DNA from: an uncultured Acidobacteriota bacterium
GTDB taxonomy: Bacteria; Acidobacteriota; Terriglobia; UBA7540
NCBI GenBank assembly: GCA_937900045.1
Contig: CALCEB010000274.1
Location: forward strand, 1 to 54,179
Reading direction: 5' to 3'
DNA length: 54,179 nt
Of the stretch, positions 34,010 through 43,494 are shown in pieces (position 1 is the first letter of the stretch; every line of letters begins with the position of its first letter). Under the pieces are notes generated by a model. It worked only from the letters and a program-made list of their open reading frames with translations. It did not search any database and was not told the origin of the DNA. Position numbers and translations under genes: made by a program.

Positions 34010-34963
34010 ATGGAACTCCGCCACTTGCGCTACTTTTTGGCCGTCGCTGAAGAGCTTCATTTCGGCCACGCCGCGGCCAAGCTTCACATGGCTCAGCCTC
34101 CCCTAAGCCAGCAGATCAAGCGCTTGGAGGAAGAGCTGGGCTTGAGCCTTTTCCAGCGCACCCGCCGCAAGGTCCAATTGACTCCGGCAGGCGCCGTCTT
34201 CCGCGAAGAAGCCCGGCAGACGTTGGCTCAGGCCGAGCACGCCGTGCGCTCCGCCCGGCGCGCCCACCTGGGTGAGATTGGACAATTGGTAGTGGGTTTT
34301 GTGGATTCGGCCGTCTACCACGCTCTGCCGCCGGTTTTGCGAACCTTCCGGGGCCGCTTTCCCGACGTGGAGCTGGTCCTGCGGGAGCTGAATCCCGCTG
34401 AGCAGTTCCAGGCCCTGCGATCGAACCGCCTGAACGCCGGTTTTGTGCGCTCGGTGCCGGGCGACGCGGATCTGGCGCAGGAAGAAGTCTTCGAGGAACC
34501 TCTCATCGCCGCTTTGCCGCACGCCCATCTCCTCGCCCGCCGCCACCGCATCCTTCTCCGCAACCTCGCCGGGCAGCGTTTTGTCTTCTTCCCGCGCACC
34601 CTTGGCCCTGGGTTCTACGATCAAGTGGTCAGCCTCTGTCAGGCAGCCGGATTCAGCTTCCGGGTGGTGCAGGAGGCCAATGAAATGCAGACCATCGTCA
34701 GCCTGGTGGCGGCGGGAATCGGCGTGGCGATTGTTCCTGCCTCCATCCGCAATCTGCGCATGCCGGCCGTTTCCTACGTTGCTCTGGCAGACTCCGCCGC
34801 CCGCACTGCCTTGCGCGTCACTTGGCGCCGCGAGGATGCTTCGCCCGTTCTGCAATCTTTCCTGAGAGTCGTGCGCGAGGTCGCTCACCGGCGTCATGCC
34901 GGCACTCGCGGGCCGCGCGCCCGCCACGCCCGAGCCTCATCCGCCGCCGATCTGGTAAGCTGA
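34010..34963 (+). CDS. LysR-family transcriptional regulator
   Basis: 317 residues. The N-terminal winged helix-turn-helix is standard (MELRHLRYFLAVAEELHFG, AAKLHMAQPPLSQQIKRLE), as in the BenM/CatM group, followed by a linker helix and a periplasmic-binding-like effector domain (GQLVVGFVDSAVYHALPPV onward). Effectors of this group are often aromatic acids. It is read away from the RND operon across a short gap and is the likely regulator of that operon. The C-terminal 30 residues are Arg/Ala-rich and may be non-conserved. Confidence 0.92.
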   Translation: MELRHLRYFLAVAEELHFGHAAAKLHMAQPPLSQQIKRLEEELGLSLFQRTRRKVQLTPAGAVFREEARQTLAQAEHAVRSARRAHLGEIGQLVVGFVDSAVYHALPPVLRTFRGRFPDVELVLRELNPAEQFQALRSNRLNAGFVRSVPGDADLAQEEVFEEPLIAALPHAHLLARRHRILLRNLAGQRFVFFPRTLGPGFYDQVVSLCQAAGFSFRVVQEANEMQTIVSLVAAGIGVAIVPASIRNLRMPAVSYVALADSAARTALRVTWRREDASPVLQSFLRVVREVAHRRHAGTRGPRARHARASSAADLVS

Positions 34964-35636
34964 CGATCCTCCTTGCATGCTGCCGTATCTTTGCGTCGTT
35001 CTGAGGGGCAGGCGCTTGCATCCATCCTGGCCAAGCGCCGAGCCGCTCGATCCCCGGCCCTGAGCGAGTCCACTTTTAACCGGGACCAAACCTAAGATTT
35101 CCACAGACAGCAAAATAACTCCTTTGTTTTATGTTAAATACTTAGCTTTGGGCGCAAAATGCATGTTACCCTTTTGATTCAGTCCGTTACAAGAATTTCT
35201 TAGCTTTGCTTTTTAGCTTTGTTCCGGTTTGTTCCTAGAGAGTTCCTTTGTTTTCAATAAGTTTTAGGTTTGTTCCTGAAAGGAATCCCTTAGTGCTCCA
35301 TCAGCTCCCTCCCACGGCGGTTTTTCAGGTATTGAAACCTTCCCACTCCTTCGTCCTTGTCGGCAACCTGATGGTCCAAGGACTTCGGGGAATAGGTGGG
35401 CGAACGGCCACAGGTAGAAATGTACAGACGGGACTTTCCGATTTGAATTCATAGACATACTCCGCCGCCAGATGAGTCTTGATGGCACACAGGAAAGAGA
35501 TGTGTTGCGCGCCGGCGAAATGAACACAGCGCTACGAGGGGTAGATATATAGTAAAACAGTGGCCGGATTTGTCAATAGAGTTGAATGATAGGTTAGGTA
35601 GCGACTCAGTTGGCCATTCTTTATCAGTTTGCTCCT
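34964..35636. other. Gene-free, AT-richer low-complexity stretch
   Basis: About 670 bases without a supported gene. Between 35090 and 35280 composition drops to AT-rich and short words recur: TTAGCTTTG three times and GTTTGTTCC or TTTGTTCC three times. This differs clearly from the surrounding GC-rich DNA and may be a decayed insertion or a regulatory RNA region. Small frames here look spurious. Confidence 0.45.
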
Positions 35637-35639
35637 TTA

Positions 35640-35752
35640 CCGTCATTCCTGCGAAAGCGGGAATCCAGTCCGTGAACCGGAGTGGCATTTTGAAATTGTG
35701 AGGAAACAAGGCTCGTCACCGGCATGGATCCCCGCTTTCGCGGGGATGACGG
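35640..35752. repeat. REPIN-like inverted pair, copy 2
   Basis: Two 28-base arms (35640-35667 and 35725-35752) are inverted copies with three mismatches. Each arm contains GCGAAAGCGGG and would form its own hairpin; together they enclose 57 bases. The core GTCATTCC-type sequence is a widespread bacterial REP form. A diverged copy lies at 14283-14353. Confidence 0.8.
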
Positions 35753-35815
35753 CGGCGAACAAAGTCCAGAAACATCAAACTGTGTCACTGCCGAAGGATA
35801 TTGGGAGTGGCGGGG

Positions 35816-35834
35816 TTTGTTTGCTGTAGCGGCG
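35816..35834 (+). repeat. Single arm of the GCTGTAGCGGCG repeat
   Basis: TTGTTTGCTGTAGCGGCG (35817-35834) is identical over 18 bases to the arm tip of the palindrome at 13397-13414. No inverted partner is present; the aroA stop codon follows 16 bases later. Confidence 0.7.
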
Positions 35835-35850
35835 AAACCCTCATCCCCTC

Positions 35851-37152
35851 TTAATTTGAAATCCTTTCCAGTTCATCGAAGAAACTCGGGAAGGAAATCC
35901 CAACGCAATCGCTATCCTGGATCAGGGTCGTCCCTTCTGCGAGAAGCCCCGCTACCGCGAAGGCCATTGCAATGCGGTGGTCGCCGTAGGTTTCAATCTC
36001 CGCACCTCGCAACTTCTGCTCGCCCGCCACGCTCAATCCGTCGGGAAATTCCTCGACCTTCGCGCCCATCCGGCGCAGATTCTCCACCACCGCCTTCAGC
36101 CTGTCGCTTTCCTTCACGCGAAGCTCGGCAGCTCCGTGAAAGGACAAACCGCGAGCTGTCTGCGTGCCAAGCACGGACAGTACGGGAAGCTCATCAATCA
36201 ATCCTGGGATGATTTCATTGGGAATCTCCCCGCCCTCAAGCTGGCTCGACTCCACCCGAAGGTTGCCGATGAGCTCCCCCTGAACTCTCTCCAGATTGAT
36301 GACGCGGATGCGAGCCCCCATGTGCATCAGAACATCGAGCAGTCCGGTCCGGGTCGGATTGAGGCAAAGATTGTGGAGCATCAGGTTGGAATTGGGAACC
36401 AGAAGGGCAGCGGCGAGGAAGAATGCAGCGGAAGAGATGTCACCCGGCACTTGAAGCTTCCTTCCCTCCAAGCGAGCCGGCCCCTGCAAGGTGATCGTTC
36501 TCTGATGGCGGCTAATGTTCACGCCCATCTGCTCGAGTGCAATTTCAGTATGGTCGCGGGTAGGAAGCGGTTCCACCACTTCCGTGGTACCTTCCGTGAA
36601 GAGACCCGCCAATAAAATGGCGGTCTTGACTTGCGCGCTGGCCACAGGAAGCTCATAACGGATGGGATGGAGTCCGCCACCCTCGATTTCAAGTGGCAGC
36701 AGGCCGCCGGGCGCAGATTGAATGCGCGCGCCCATCTTCGTCAACGGATCCATCACACGTTTCATCGGACGGCGGGATAGTGATTCATCCCCCGTCAAGA
36801 CCGAGTGGAAAGGTTGCGCCGCCAAGATTCCGGAAAGCATCCGCAAGGTCGAGCCGGAATTACCGGCGTCGAGCGGACTCTCTGGCGCATGAAGGCCGCG
36901 CAGTTCAGCGCCTTCGATGGTCAAACCATCCTCTCGCCGGTCGATCTGCACCCCAAGTTTTTCAAGACAATTCAGGGTGTTCTGGCAATCGGCGCTGGCT
37001 GAAAAGTTCCGGATTTCGCTCCGGCCCCCGGCAATAGCCGTGAGCATTGCGTACCGGTGCGAAATGGATTTATCGCCGCGAAACTGCACAGAGCCATGGA
37101 GCCGCTTCCTGGGATTAATTCGTCTTGTGTGATTCGAGCCGGATCGTTGCAT
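35851..37152 (-). CDS. aroA: 3-phosphoshikimate 1-carboxyvinyltransferase (EPSP synthase)
   Basis: 433 residues, normal length. It joins shikimate 3-phosphate and phosphoenolpyruvate in the sixth step of aromatic amino acid synthesis, in the cytoplasm. Visible signatures: GDKSISHRYAML (substrate-binding Lys/Ser/Arg), GNSGSTLRMLSG (PEP site, where many enzymes have GNAGTALRP), LRVKESDRLKAV and YGDHRIAMAFA. The Gly-to-Ser change in GNSGST is typical of class II-like enzymes. The gene follows the quinone oxidoreductase by 18 bases on the same strand. The ribosome site is weak. Confidence 0.97.
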   Translation of the reverse strand: MQRSGSNHTRRINPRKRLHGSVQFRGDKSISHRYAMLTAIAGGRSEIRNFSASADCQNTLNCLEKLGVQIDRREDGLTIEGAELRGLHAPESPLDAGNSGSTLRMLSGILAAQPFHSVLTGDESLSRRPMKRVMDPLTKMGARIQSAPGGLLPLEIEGGGLHPIRYELPVASAQVKTAILLAGLFTEGTTEVVEPLPTRDHTEIALEQMGVNISRHQRTITLQGPARLEGRKLQVPGDISSAAFFLAAALLVPNSNLMLHNLCLNPTRTGLLDVLMHMGARIRVINLERVQGELIGNLRVESSQLEGGEIPNEIIPGLIDELPVLSVLGTQTARGLSFHGAAELRVKESDRLKAVVENLRRMGAKVEEFPDGLSVAGEQKLRGAEIETYGDHRIAMAFAVAGLLAEGTTLIQDSDCVGISFPSFFDELERISN

Positions 37153-37170
37153 AGGCAGCGCCGAAATCCG

Positions 37171-38142
37171 CTACTTTACGGTCAGCAGAATCTTCCCAAC
37201 CGTTTCTCTCGCTTCCATCTTACGATGCGCCTCAGCAGCTTGCGTGATGGGCAGTTTGAGTCCCACTTGCAGCCGGAGCTTACCACTGGCGACCCATTCC
37301 AGAACTTGCCGCACACCCTTTGCTGCAATTTCCGGCGTCCTGGAAAGCGTCTTCAACCAGAAGGTGCTCAGCTTCAGGGATTTTTCAAATAGTGGCCCGA
37401 TGCGAAGCGGGTCTGCCGGACCGCTGGCCGCCCCAAAGCTGATGAGGTGCCCAAAAGGCGCCAGCGCGAGCATGCTACCGGCAAATGTGGAGCGCCCCAC
37501 TGAGTCAAGCACCAAATCCACCCCACGGCCTCCGGTAGCTCTAAGGACTTCTTCTGCAAAGTCAGTCTTGGTGTAGATCACCACTTCATCTGCCCCCATC
37601 TGTTTCGCCAGAGCGGCCTTCTCCTCGGTCGATACAGTTCCAAAAACACGGGCGCCGGCGTGCTTGGCCATCTGAATGGCCAGCAGCCCAACTCCGCCCG
37701 CCGCTGCGTGGACGAGTACGGACTGCCCGGGACCAACCTGATCCGCTGTGAAGAGCATGTGATAGGCAGTGAGAGCCTGAACTGGAAATGCCGCGCCATC
37801 CTCAAAGCTCATTGCGTCCGGAAGGAGCATCAGCTCATTCGCGGGGGCTTTCACATACTCCGCATAGCAATACGCCCCCAACACGGCCACGCGCTTCCCG
37901 ATGAGATCGTCATACTCGCTGCCGGCCACTTTTTCAACAAATCCAGAAGCCTCGAAGCCCGGAATTTCGGGCAGATGAGGTTGGGTCAGGTATGAGCCGC
38001 GCCGCAAGAGTGTGTCTGCAAAATTGACACCCGCAACGTGTACCTTCACCAGCGCTTCGCCCGTGCGAAGCACGGGCTCCTTCACATCTTCCCAGCGCAG
38101 AACCTCCGGCGCGCCAATTTGGTGAAATCGAATGGCTTTCAT
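37171..38142 (-). CDS. NADPH:quinone oxidoreductase-like zinc-type alcohol dehydrogenase family protein
   Basis: 323 residues. It is a quinone oxidoreductase-type medium-chain dehydrogenase: GROES-like N-terminal domain (VKVHVAGVNFADTLLRRG), then a Rossmann domain with VLVHAAAGGVGLLAIQMAKHAGARV, the NADPH-binding motif. The catalytic zinc ligands of alcohol dehydrogenases are absent, as expected for this branch. It reduces quinones or conjugated carbonyls. It is the first gene of a two-gene operon with aroA; the link is positional, not metabolic. Confidence 0.93.
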   Translation of the reverse strand: MKAIRFHQIGAPEVLRWEDVKEPVLRTGEALVKVHVAGVNFADTLLRRGSYLTQPHLPEIPGFEASGFVEKVAGSEYDDLIGKRVAVLGAYCYAEYVKAPANELMLLPDAMSFEDGAAFPVQALTAYHMLFTADQVGPGQSVLVHAAAGGVGLLAIQMAKHAGARVFGTVSTEEKAALAKQMGADEVVIYTKTDFAEEVLRATGGRGVDLVLDSVGRSTFAGSMLALAPFGHLISFGAASGPADPLRIGPLFEKSLKLSTFWLKTLSRTPEIAAKGVRQVLEWVASGKLRLQVGLKLPITQAAEAHRKMEARETVGKILLTVK

Positions 38143-38409
38143 TTTGCTTCGCCTCTTCGCCCCCTTCCTCGATCTCTAACCAGCTTAACAGAACCGCCCC
38201 CCATCAACACAGAGGCTTCTGGCCATTCACTCCTTGAAATGAGGAACGCCTGCCCTGGCGGATTGCCAATCTTCAGGATAACCATCAGGGTTGTGTGGCG
38301 CACCCCGCGACCGCGGTCAATTTGACCTCCGTTCATCCGCCATGTAAACTGCCATGCGCGTGGGATCGGGATGCTTCGCGTGAAATCGAACCCACGACAG
38401 GAGGCGCCG

Positions 38410-39786
38410 GTGGGCACAGCGAATTTTGAGTACTATCAATCCAATCGTGATCATTTTCTCCAGAGCTTGATTGACTTTCTTAAGATACCGAGTGTCTCGA
38501 CTCTTCCCGAGCACAAGCCTGACGTCCGACGGGCAGCGGAGTTTATTGCCAATGATCTGCGCGAAATGGGGATGGAGCGGGTTGAGATCATTGAGGGCAA
38601 ACCTCAACAGAACCCTTTGGTCTATGCCGAATGGCTTCAGGCGCCGGGCAAACCCACATTGCTGCTTTACGGCCATTATGACGTTCAGCCGCCCGACCCG
38701 CTCGATGAGTGGAAGTCGCCGCCGTTTGAGCCCACGGTCCGGGGCGAGGACATTTTCTGCCGAGGCTCTTCGGACGATAAGGGCCAGACCTACATCCAGC
38801 TCAAGGCGGTCGAAGGCTTTCTGCGCGGCGAAGGCCGCCTGCCCATCAACGTGAAGTTTCTGATTGAGGGTGAAGAGGAAGTGGGCGGCGGACACATTGA
38901 GGAGTTCACCAAGAAAAATCACGAGAAGCTCAAGGCTGACGCTGCCCTGATCTGCGACACGGAAATGTTCGCGCCCGGCTTGCCCACGCTCACCACCGGG
39001 CTGCGCGGCCTTGTTTACACCGAGGTTGAAGCCCGAGGCGCTTCGCATGACCTGCACTCCGGCATGTATGGCGGCGCCGCTCCGAATCCCATGCAAGCGA
39101 TGGCGGAAATCATCAGCGGCCTCAAAGGCCGCGACGGAAAGATCCGTATTCACGGTTTTTACAAGCGGGTGACAAAACCTTCCAAGACGGAACTGGCGGC
39201 GTGGACGCGGTTGCCTTTCAAAGAGAAGGATTTTCTGAAAAAGGAAGTGGGATCGATCTCGCTCAACGGGGAGAAGGGTTACAGCGTGCTCGAACGGCTC
39301 TGGGCGCGGCCCACGCTTGAAGTCCACGGCATCCGGGGTGGATTCACGGGTGAAGGCGCCAAGACGGTGATCCCGGCCGTGGCAACAGCCAAGATCAGCA
39401 TGAGGCTGGTGCCGGAGATGAAGCCTGCCGAAGTCATCAAGCAATTTACCGCCTCTGTGAAGAAGTTGACGCCCGCTGGCATTAAAACCACCGTGCGGGT
39501 GATCAGCTCGGCTCCGGCTTCTGTGGTCAGCACGGAGAACCGCTACATTGCTGCCGCTTCCGAAGCCATGGAAAAAGTGTTCAAGAAGAAAACGGTTTTC
39601 ATGCGCTCCGGCGGCTCCATTCCCATTGCCGGACTCTTCCATCAAGAGTTGCGCGCGCCGGTGGTGATGATGGGTTTCGGATTGCCGGACGATAATCTGC
39701 ACGCCCCCAATGAGAAATTCCACCTTCCGAATTTCTTCGGGGGCATCGAGTCGATTGGCCGGTTTATTGAATTGCTCGGCAAGTGA
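38410..39786 (+). CDS. M20 family dipeptidase
   Basis: About 458 residues, starting at a GTG at 38410 with AGGAGG exactly 5 bases upstream; an ATG at 38371 has no such site. The two-zinc centre is intact: YGHYDVQPP (His and Asp), SSDDKG (bridging Asp), EGEEEVGG (catalytic Glu pair), CDTEMF (Asp) and a late His in NEKFHLPN. The layout, with a dimerisation insert, fits the CNDP/dipeptidase branch that splits dipeptides in the cytoplasm. It is followed 75 bases later by the GH38-type gene on the same strand. Confidence 0.94.
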   Translation: MGTANFEYYQSNRDHFLQSLIDFLKIPSVSTLPEHKPDVRRAAEFIANDLREMGMERVEIIEGKPQQNPLVYAEWLQAPGKPTLLLYGHYDVQPPDPLDEWKSPPFEPTVRGEDIFCRGSSDDKGQTYIQLKAVEGFLRGEGRLPINVKFLIEGEEEVGGGHIEEFTKKNHEKLKADAALICDTEMFAPGLPTLTTGLRGLVYTEVEARGASHDLHSGMYGGAAPNPMQAMAEIISGLKGRDGKIRIHGFYKRVTKPSKTELAAWTRLPFKEKDFLKKEVGSISLNGEKGYSVLERLWARPTLEVHGIRGGFTGEGAKTVIPAVATAKISMRLVPEMKPAEVIKQFTASVKKLTPAGIKTTVRVISSAPASVVSTENRYIAAASEAMEKVFKKKTVFMRSGGSIPIAGLFHQELRAPVVMMGFGLPDDNLHAPNEKFHLPNFFGGIESIGRFIELLGK

Positions 39787-39861
39787 GCCGTGCGCCTCCA
39801 TGTCCTTGTCCGCAAAGCGCGCCATCATTTACTGGCCCGGAAACAAATCTTAAGGACGATC

Positions 39862-42800
39862 ATGAAAAGATCCCGTTGCTTGTTTCAGCTCTTGGCTATT
39901 GCTCTCATTGGCGTCTTCAGCTTCTTCTTTGCTCCGCATTGCACGCGGGCAGCGGAAAATACCGTGTGGCAGATCGGCAAGTTCGATCATTCGTCCTACG
40001 AATTCAAGGGGCGCTTCAAATACTGGGATCCGCAACTCCAGGCCCTCTATACGGTGGGCCAGAGTGACCCGGCAAAAGACTGGCCCGCGCAGCAAGCCGG
40101 CTCCGGGAACCAAGGAGCAGGCGGGCGCCCGCATCCTTACACCATCGTTTTTAATCTTACTTCGAAGCCCCACGGGACGTATCACCTTATGATTTCCACC
40201 ATCACTTCGCATTCCAGGACGCCGAACCTGGAGGTGGAGATCAACGGCAAGTCCGGGCTGTTTTATCTTGATCGCAAGGTGAGCTACTACGCAGGTGACA
40301 ACGGATTTGACTCGCCGATTTATAGCACGGCCCGCCTGCGAATCGCACTGCCCACTTCCGCCCTACGCGCCGGAGAGAATCGTTTGGTGCTGACCGCGAT
40401 GGACGGTCCGGCGGATGGTTCCGGAGATTCCTGGATCGCGTATGACGCTTTGAGCCTTACGAATGATGCCGCGGCCCGGCCTACACACTCAGCAAAAGTT
40501 GAAGTCCAACCCACCATTTTTTACGTGTCAGACGACAGCTTGGCTGAGGTGGTGAACCTAACTGTTATGCTTCCGGAAAAAGCTTCAACGGGCCGCGTGG
40601 AACTGGATATCGGTCAGGAGCGGTTTCCCCAATCGCTTTCCTCGCTGCCGGACTTCGGTGAACAACGGTTTGCGCTTCAAGTTCCCGAGTTTCGGAGCGG
40701 GACTGCTGCCCGGGTGAGGGTGCTTCTCAACGGTAAGTCCCAGGTGAAGGCGGTCACGCTGGTTCCCGCCCGCCAGTGGACGATCTTCGTGGTTCCTCAC
40801 GCCCATCTTGATGTCGGTTTCACAGATTATCCGGCCAAGGTAGCGGAAGTCCACGACCGCAATGTTGACAAGTTGCTGGGTGAGATTCAGCAATACCCCG
40901 AAATGCGCTTTTCTCTGGATGGTTCCTGGATCGCGCGGAACTATCTGGCGACGCGGGACGCAGCGGCGAAAAAACGATTTCTCGATCTGGCTCGCAAGGG
41001 GGCGATGGGCGTGCCGGCGCAATTCGCCAATCTGATGACCGGCTACCCCACGCTGGAGGAATTGATCCGCTCCACTAGTTATTCGCTCCGTTTGCACCAC
41101 CAATACGGCATCCTATTCGATTACGCGAACATCACCGACGTTCCCAGCTACACTTGGTCCTATCCATCGGTCCTGCGCGCTCTCGGCATTAAGTATCTGG
41201 CTGCGGCCAGCAACAATGATCGCGCCCCCATTCTGCTCTATGGCCGCTGGAACGAAAAATCGCCATTCTGGTGGCAGGGGCCGGATGGCAGCAAGGTATT
41301 GATGTCCTATTCGCGGCAGTATTTTCAGCTATCTTTCGTCTGTGGAGTCCCCGCGCAGGAAGCGGCCTGCCGGCAGTCGCTACCCGTCTTCCTCCAGCAG
41401 TACGAAGCGCCACTCTACAAGCCGGATGCGGTGTTGATGTATGGCAGCCAGATTGAAAATACGGACCTGATTCCGGGTGAGCCCCAATTCGTAAAGAAGT
41501 GGAACTCGATGTACGCCTATCCTCATCTGGCGCTCGCCACTTTCCCAGACTATTTCCGCTACATCGATCAACGTTACGGGAAAGACTTACAAACCGTTAC
41601 CGGAGACTTTGGGCCTTATTGGGAAGATGGATTTGGTACCGACGCCCAAACCGGTATCATCGCCCGGTCCAACCAGCAACGCGCCATGAGCGCGGAGAAG
41701 TTGTCCACGATTGCTGCGTCGGTCCAACCCACCGTTTCCGGGCCGCGCCAGGAAATCCGCCGGATGTGGCGGGACGTGGTCCTTTATTCGGAGCACACAT
41801 TCACCTACTGGGGCGGATATTCGCGCCCGCGCAGCGATGAAACCTTGCGGCAGTTCTCCATAAAGGACCAACACGCCATCGACGGTCGCGAACGGGTCAA
41901 CAACATCCTCGACATGTCTTTCAGCCAGCTTGCTGCCCAGATCCATCTACCCGCCCCGGCGCTGGTGGTCTTTAATTCTCTGAGCTGGCAGCGCAGCGGC
42001 TTGGTGGAGACCGATTTGGATAACGGTGAGGAGCTGAAGGAATATCCCAGCATGAGGGTTGTACCCTACGAAATTCGGCGCCGTGGCTCGGGATACAACC
42101 ACATCCGCTTTCTGGCTGAAGACGTGCCTTCGATGGGATACAAGTGTTACGCCATCGTTGAGGCTGGCAACCCAACCTCGCAGGCCGCGCCCGGTCAACT
42201 TCCCGCAAGCAATGTGATTGAGAATCAGTATTACCGCGTGGAATTCGATCCTGCGGCCGGGGCTCTGAAGAGCGTTTATGACAAGCAGCTTGGCCGCGAG
42301 CTGGTCAATTCGCGCAGCCCTTATCGCCTCGATCAGTATCTATACGTTTCGGGCGGCGACGAAACTCAAACGCAAATTGTCTTCTTCCGTAAAGCACTGC
42401 CTTTTGCCAAGCTCGCCATCAGCGCCTCGCACGGCGGCAGCGTGGTCAGCATCCGCCGCACACCCTATGGCCGCGTCATGACTTATCAAACCAGCGGGCT
42501 GCACGCGCCGTCCATCCGCACCGGCGTCACGCTGTTTGATCATGAGAAGAAGATTGAGTTCGTCAACCGCCTTCACAAAGACCCCGTGAATCACAAGGAA
42601 GCTGTCTACTTTGCTTTTCCTTTTGCCATCCAAACACCGGCGTTCAGCTACGAAATCCAAAACGGTTGGGTGAATCCCGCCAAGGACACGTTGCTGGGCG
42701 GCAACCTCGAATGGTTCACAGTGCAGCATTGGGTGCGTGTAGCCAGTAACGGTCTTGCGGCGGGCGTGGTTCCGGTGGATGCTCCGCTGGTCACGCTGGG

Positions 42801-43353
42801 GGACATCAACCGTGGCCGTTGGCCCGTGAAGTTCCAACCGAACAGCAGTACGGTGTTCTCCTACGCTCTGAATAACTATTGGCACACCAATTTCCGCCGC
42901 GTTCAGAGCGGCGATTTCACTTTCCGGTACGTCGTCACCAGCGGGGCAAAGCTTCCCGGCGAGGAACTCGGCCGTCTCGGCAGATCCGCTATGACGCCTA
43001 TTGAGTTACGCCACCTAATCGGCAACGACAAGTACGATGATCCCGCGCGCCCCCTCAGCCCTGCGCCCGCGAGCTTCCTCACCGTGAGTGACCCCGACGC
43101 CGTGGTGGTGAATTGGAAGGAGGCAGAGAACGGTCAGGGAACGATTCTGCGGCTTCTGGAGGCGGGCGGACGCAGCGCCCATGCGGAGATCAGCCTGCCG
43201 GTCTTTGCCCTCCAAAAGGTCATGCTTGATAATGCGGCGGAGCAAGATCAGACCGTAATCCCCGCTTCGGCTCACTCATTCGCGATCGATCTGAAGCCGC
43301 ACCAGATCATGACCCTGCGCCTTATTTTGGCCAAGCCGTTGTCCAGGAAGTGA
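39862..43353 (+). CDS. Secreted GH38-type alpha-mannosidase-like protein with N-terminal polysaccharide-lyase-like domain
   Basis: About 1163 residues from the ATG at 39862, with AAGGAC 7 bases upstream; the signal peptide (LFQLLAIALIGVFSFFF, then RAAEN) fits this start. The first 200 residues resemble the beta-sandwich domain of PL4 rhamnogalacturonan lyases (VWQIGKFDHSSYEFKG). The catalytic barrel of GH38 begins about residue 308 (VVPHAHLDVGFTDY, His313 and Asp317 as metal ligands) and a DVPSYTWSY stretch carries the likely nucleophile Asp. Beta domains of GH38 type follow. The protein probably trims mannose or related sugars from glycans outside the cytoplasm. Confidence 0.85.
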   Translation: MKRSRCLFQLLAIALIGVFSFFFAPHCTRAAENTVWQIGKFDHSSYEFKGRFKYWDPQLQALYTVGQSDPAKDWPAQQAGSGNQGAGGRPHPYTIVFNLTSKPHGTYHLMISTITSHSRTPNLEVEINGKSGLFYLDRKVSYYAGDNGFDSPIYSTARLRIALPTSALRAGENRLVLTAMDGPADGSGDSWIAYDALSLTNDAAARPTHSAKVEVQPTIFYVSDDSLAEVVNLTVMLPEKASTGRVELDIGQERFPQSLSSLPDFGEQRFALQVPEFRSGTAARVRVLLNGKSQVKAVTLVPARQWTIFVVPHAHLDVGFTDYPAKVAEVHDRNVDKLLGEIQQYPEMRFSLDGSWIARNYLATRDAAAKKRFLDLARKGAMGVPAQFANLMTGYPTLEELIRSTSYSLRLHHQYGILFDYANITDVPSYTWSYPSVLRALGIKYLAAASNNDRAPILLYGRWNEKSPFWWQGPDGSKVLMSYSRQYFQLSFVCGVPAQEAACRQSLPVFLQQYEAPLYKPDAVLMYGSQIENTDLIPGEPQFVKKWNSMYAYPHLALATFPDYFRYIDQRYGKDLQTVTGDFGPYWEDGFGTDAQTGIIARSNQQRAMSAEKLSTIAASVQPTVSGPRQEIRRMWRDVVLYSEHTFTYWGGYSRPRSDETLRQFSIKDQHAIDGRERVNNILDMSFSQLAAQIHLPAPALVVFNSLSWQRSGLVETDLDNGEELKEYPSMRVVPYEIRRRGSGYNHIRFLAEDVPSMGYKCYAIVEAGNPTSQAAPGQLPASNVIENQYYRVEFDPAAGALKSVYDKQLGRELVNSRSPYRLDQYLYVSGGDETQTQIVFFRKALPFAKLAISASHGGSVVSIRRTPYGRVMTYQTSGLHAPSIRTGVTLFDHEKKIEFVNRLHKDPVNHKEAVYFAFPFAIQTPAFSYEIQNGWVNPAKDTLLGGNLEWFTVQHWVRVASNGLAAGVVPVDAPLVTLGDINRGRWPVKFQPNSSTVFSYALNNYWHTNFRRVQSGDFTFRYVVTSGAKLPGEELGRLGRSAMTPIELRHLIGNDKYDDPARPLSPAPASFLTVSDPDAVVVNWKEAENGQGTILRLLEAGGRSAHAEISLPVFALQKVMLDNAAEQDQTVIPASAHSFAIDLKPHQIMTLRLILAKPLSRK

Positions 43354-43494
43354 GCAATGTGCTGGGAGCGCAGGAGGACTTGAATAACCGCCTTGCAGCT
43401 TTTATCGGGAGAGGCAATAAATTACCGATGGCAGAATTCTTCACCGTATTTGCCACTTTTGGCTTTTCGCTGCTTTTGAGGGAAGTAGGGTCAT

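Noticed and set aside
35248..35454. 68-residue plus-strand frame
   Set aside because: It lies in low-complexity DNA with no ribosome site and no recognisable features.
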